Part shown: in pieces, positions 63,565 to 64,000 of the stretch | Position numbering within the stretch: the stretch's first letter is position 1 | How the letters are laid out: each line of letters opens with the position of its first letter | Assembly: GCF_021390245.1 (NCBI RefSeq) | Contig: NZ_JAJUXH010000022.1 | Location: forward strand, 1 to 64,000 | Source: Dyadobacter sp. CY323 | GTDB lineage: Bacteria; Bacteroidota; Bacteroidia; Cytophagales; Spirosomataceae | Length of the DNA stretch: 64,000 bases | Direction: 5' to 3' | The notes under the pieces: model-generated | Seen by the model: only the letters and a program-made list of their open reading frames with translations | What the model was told of the DNA's origin: nothing | Database searches by the model: none | Made by a program: the position numbers and the translations under genes

Positions 63565-64000
63565 TTAGAATGTTAACCCAAGTTTGAAACCGATTGGCAT
63601 CACCCACGGAGTCACATTATAGCGTTCGATTCCCTGCTTGAACTGGGTCCCAGCCTGCGCACTTGATTCCTGCTGGAATGCCATTTCAGGGTCGATACCG
63701 ATCTTGGCTTTGGTCCAAAGGATAATGTTGCGGCTATACACGGCCACGTTCGCATTCTGCAGACCAAGTCTTTTTACAAAACCGGATGGCAGGTCGTAAC
63801 CCAGTGAAACTTCGCGAAGCTTCACAAAAGAGGCGTCAAACGTTGCTGCGCGCGTGAAGTCCCATGGATAATTGTCTCCATAAGGAATGTATTTGGTACC
63901 AGGCCCGCCAAGGTTTTCAACATAACCCGTGATATTGCCCTCTGCATTGTATTCGGCAATCACACCTGGGTTGAATACTGCGTAATCATAAGTATTTCCG
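63565..64000 (-). CDS. SusC/RagA TonB-dependent receptor (partial, N-terminus beyond window)
   Basis: The frame is open from the window edge to the stop at 63565, about 144 codons of a C-terminus. It has TRAATFDASFVKLREVSLGY and NVAVYSRNIILWTKAKIGID, the last strands of a SusC barrel, and ends PWVMPIGFKLGLTF with an aromatic terminal residue. With the SusD gene 37 nt downstream it forms a SusCD pair that should import a substrate through the outer membrane. Confidence 0.93.
   Translation of the reverse strand, partial: GNTYDYAVFNPGVIAEYNAEGNITGYVENLGGPGTKYIPYGDNYPWDFTRAATFDASFVKLREVSLGYDLPSGFVKRLGLQNANVAVYSRNIILWTKAKIGIDPEMAFQQESSAQAGTQFKQGIERYNVTPWVMPIGFKLGLTF

Overview
The window looks like a chromosomal stretch from a member of the Bacteroidota, most probably a Cytophagales / Dyadobacter-like bacterium (inferred from gene content; no marker gene was compared). 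The evidence is a SusC/SusD pair, a TonB-dependent receptor with an OMP_b-brl-type barrel, a lipoprotein TamA (TamL) overlapping TamB, the ftsK-lolA pair, several lipoprotein hydrolases, weak Shine-Dalgarno sequences, and promoters resembling the Bacteroidota TTG / TAnnTTTG type. I see no tRNA, rRNA, CRISPR array, insertion sequence or prophage.

Left part (1-11.5 kb, all minus strand): a saccharide and sulfate-ester catabolic region. It holds an alpha/beta hydrolase cut by the edge, two TIM-barrel epimerase-like enzymes (one with the complete metal tetrad of D-psicose/D-tagatose 3-epimerases), a ThuA-like protein, a DUF1080 (3-keto-disaccharide hydrolase type) protein and a GH130-like glycosidase. 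Next come a YceI protein, an RBBP9-type hydrolase, a lipoprotein formylglycine-generating enzyme, a CrtI-like FAD oxidoreductase and a Cys-type sulfatase that the formylglycine enzyme could activate. Two arrays of 7-bp tandem repeats sit just upstream of two start codons here.

11.5-17.6 kb: a light and stress block. A DUF4142 lipoprotein gene is divergent from a compact red-light sensing operon (single-domain response regulator, heme oxygenase, bacteriophytochrome histidine kinase), followed by a type IB topoisomerase and a DUF2383 four-helix-bundle protein.

17.6-47.3 kb: mainly housekeeping and envelope genes. These are lolA, ftsK, pyrD, an orphan small gene followed by a 17-codon remnant of a coupled partner, a TonB-dependent receptor, a small secreted protein, tamB-tamL, methylmalonyl-CoA epimerase, rsgA, a ROK regulator, waaA, an outer-membrane protein followed by lipA, metK, a polytopic membrane protein, and an RND efflux permease with its adaptor.

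47.4-64 kb: a very large alpha-2-macroglobulin, a stand-alone RNA ligase with all the T4 Rnl2 catalytic motifs, a DegT-family PLP aminotransferase and an unknown membrane protein. The right edge carries a same-strand locus of SusC (cut by the edge), SusD, a neutral-ceramidase-like protein, a PqaA-family protein and a metallophosphoesterase lipoprotein. This is a SusCD uptake locus whose visible enzymes are hydrolases of lipid, ester or phosphate type, not glycosidases. The most unusual items are the Rnl2-type ligase, this atypical SusCD locus, the heptamer arrays and the phytochrome module.
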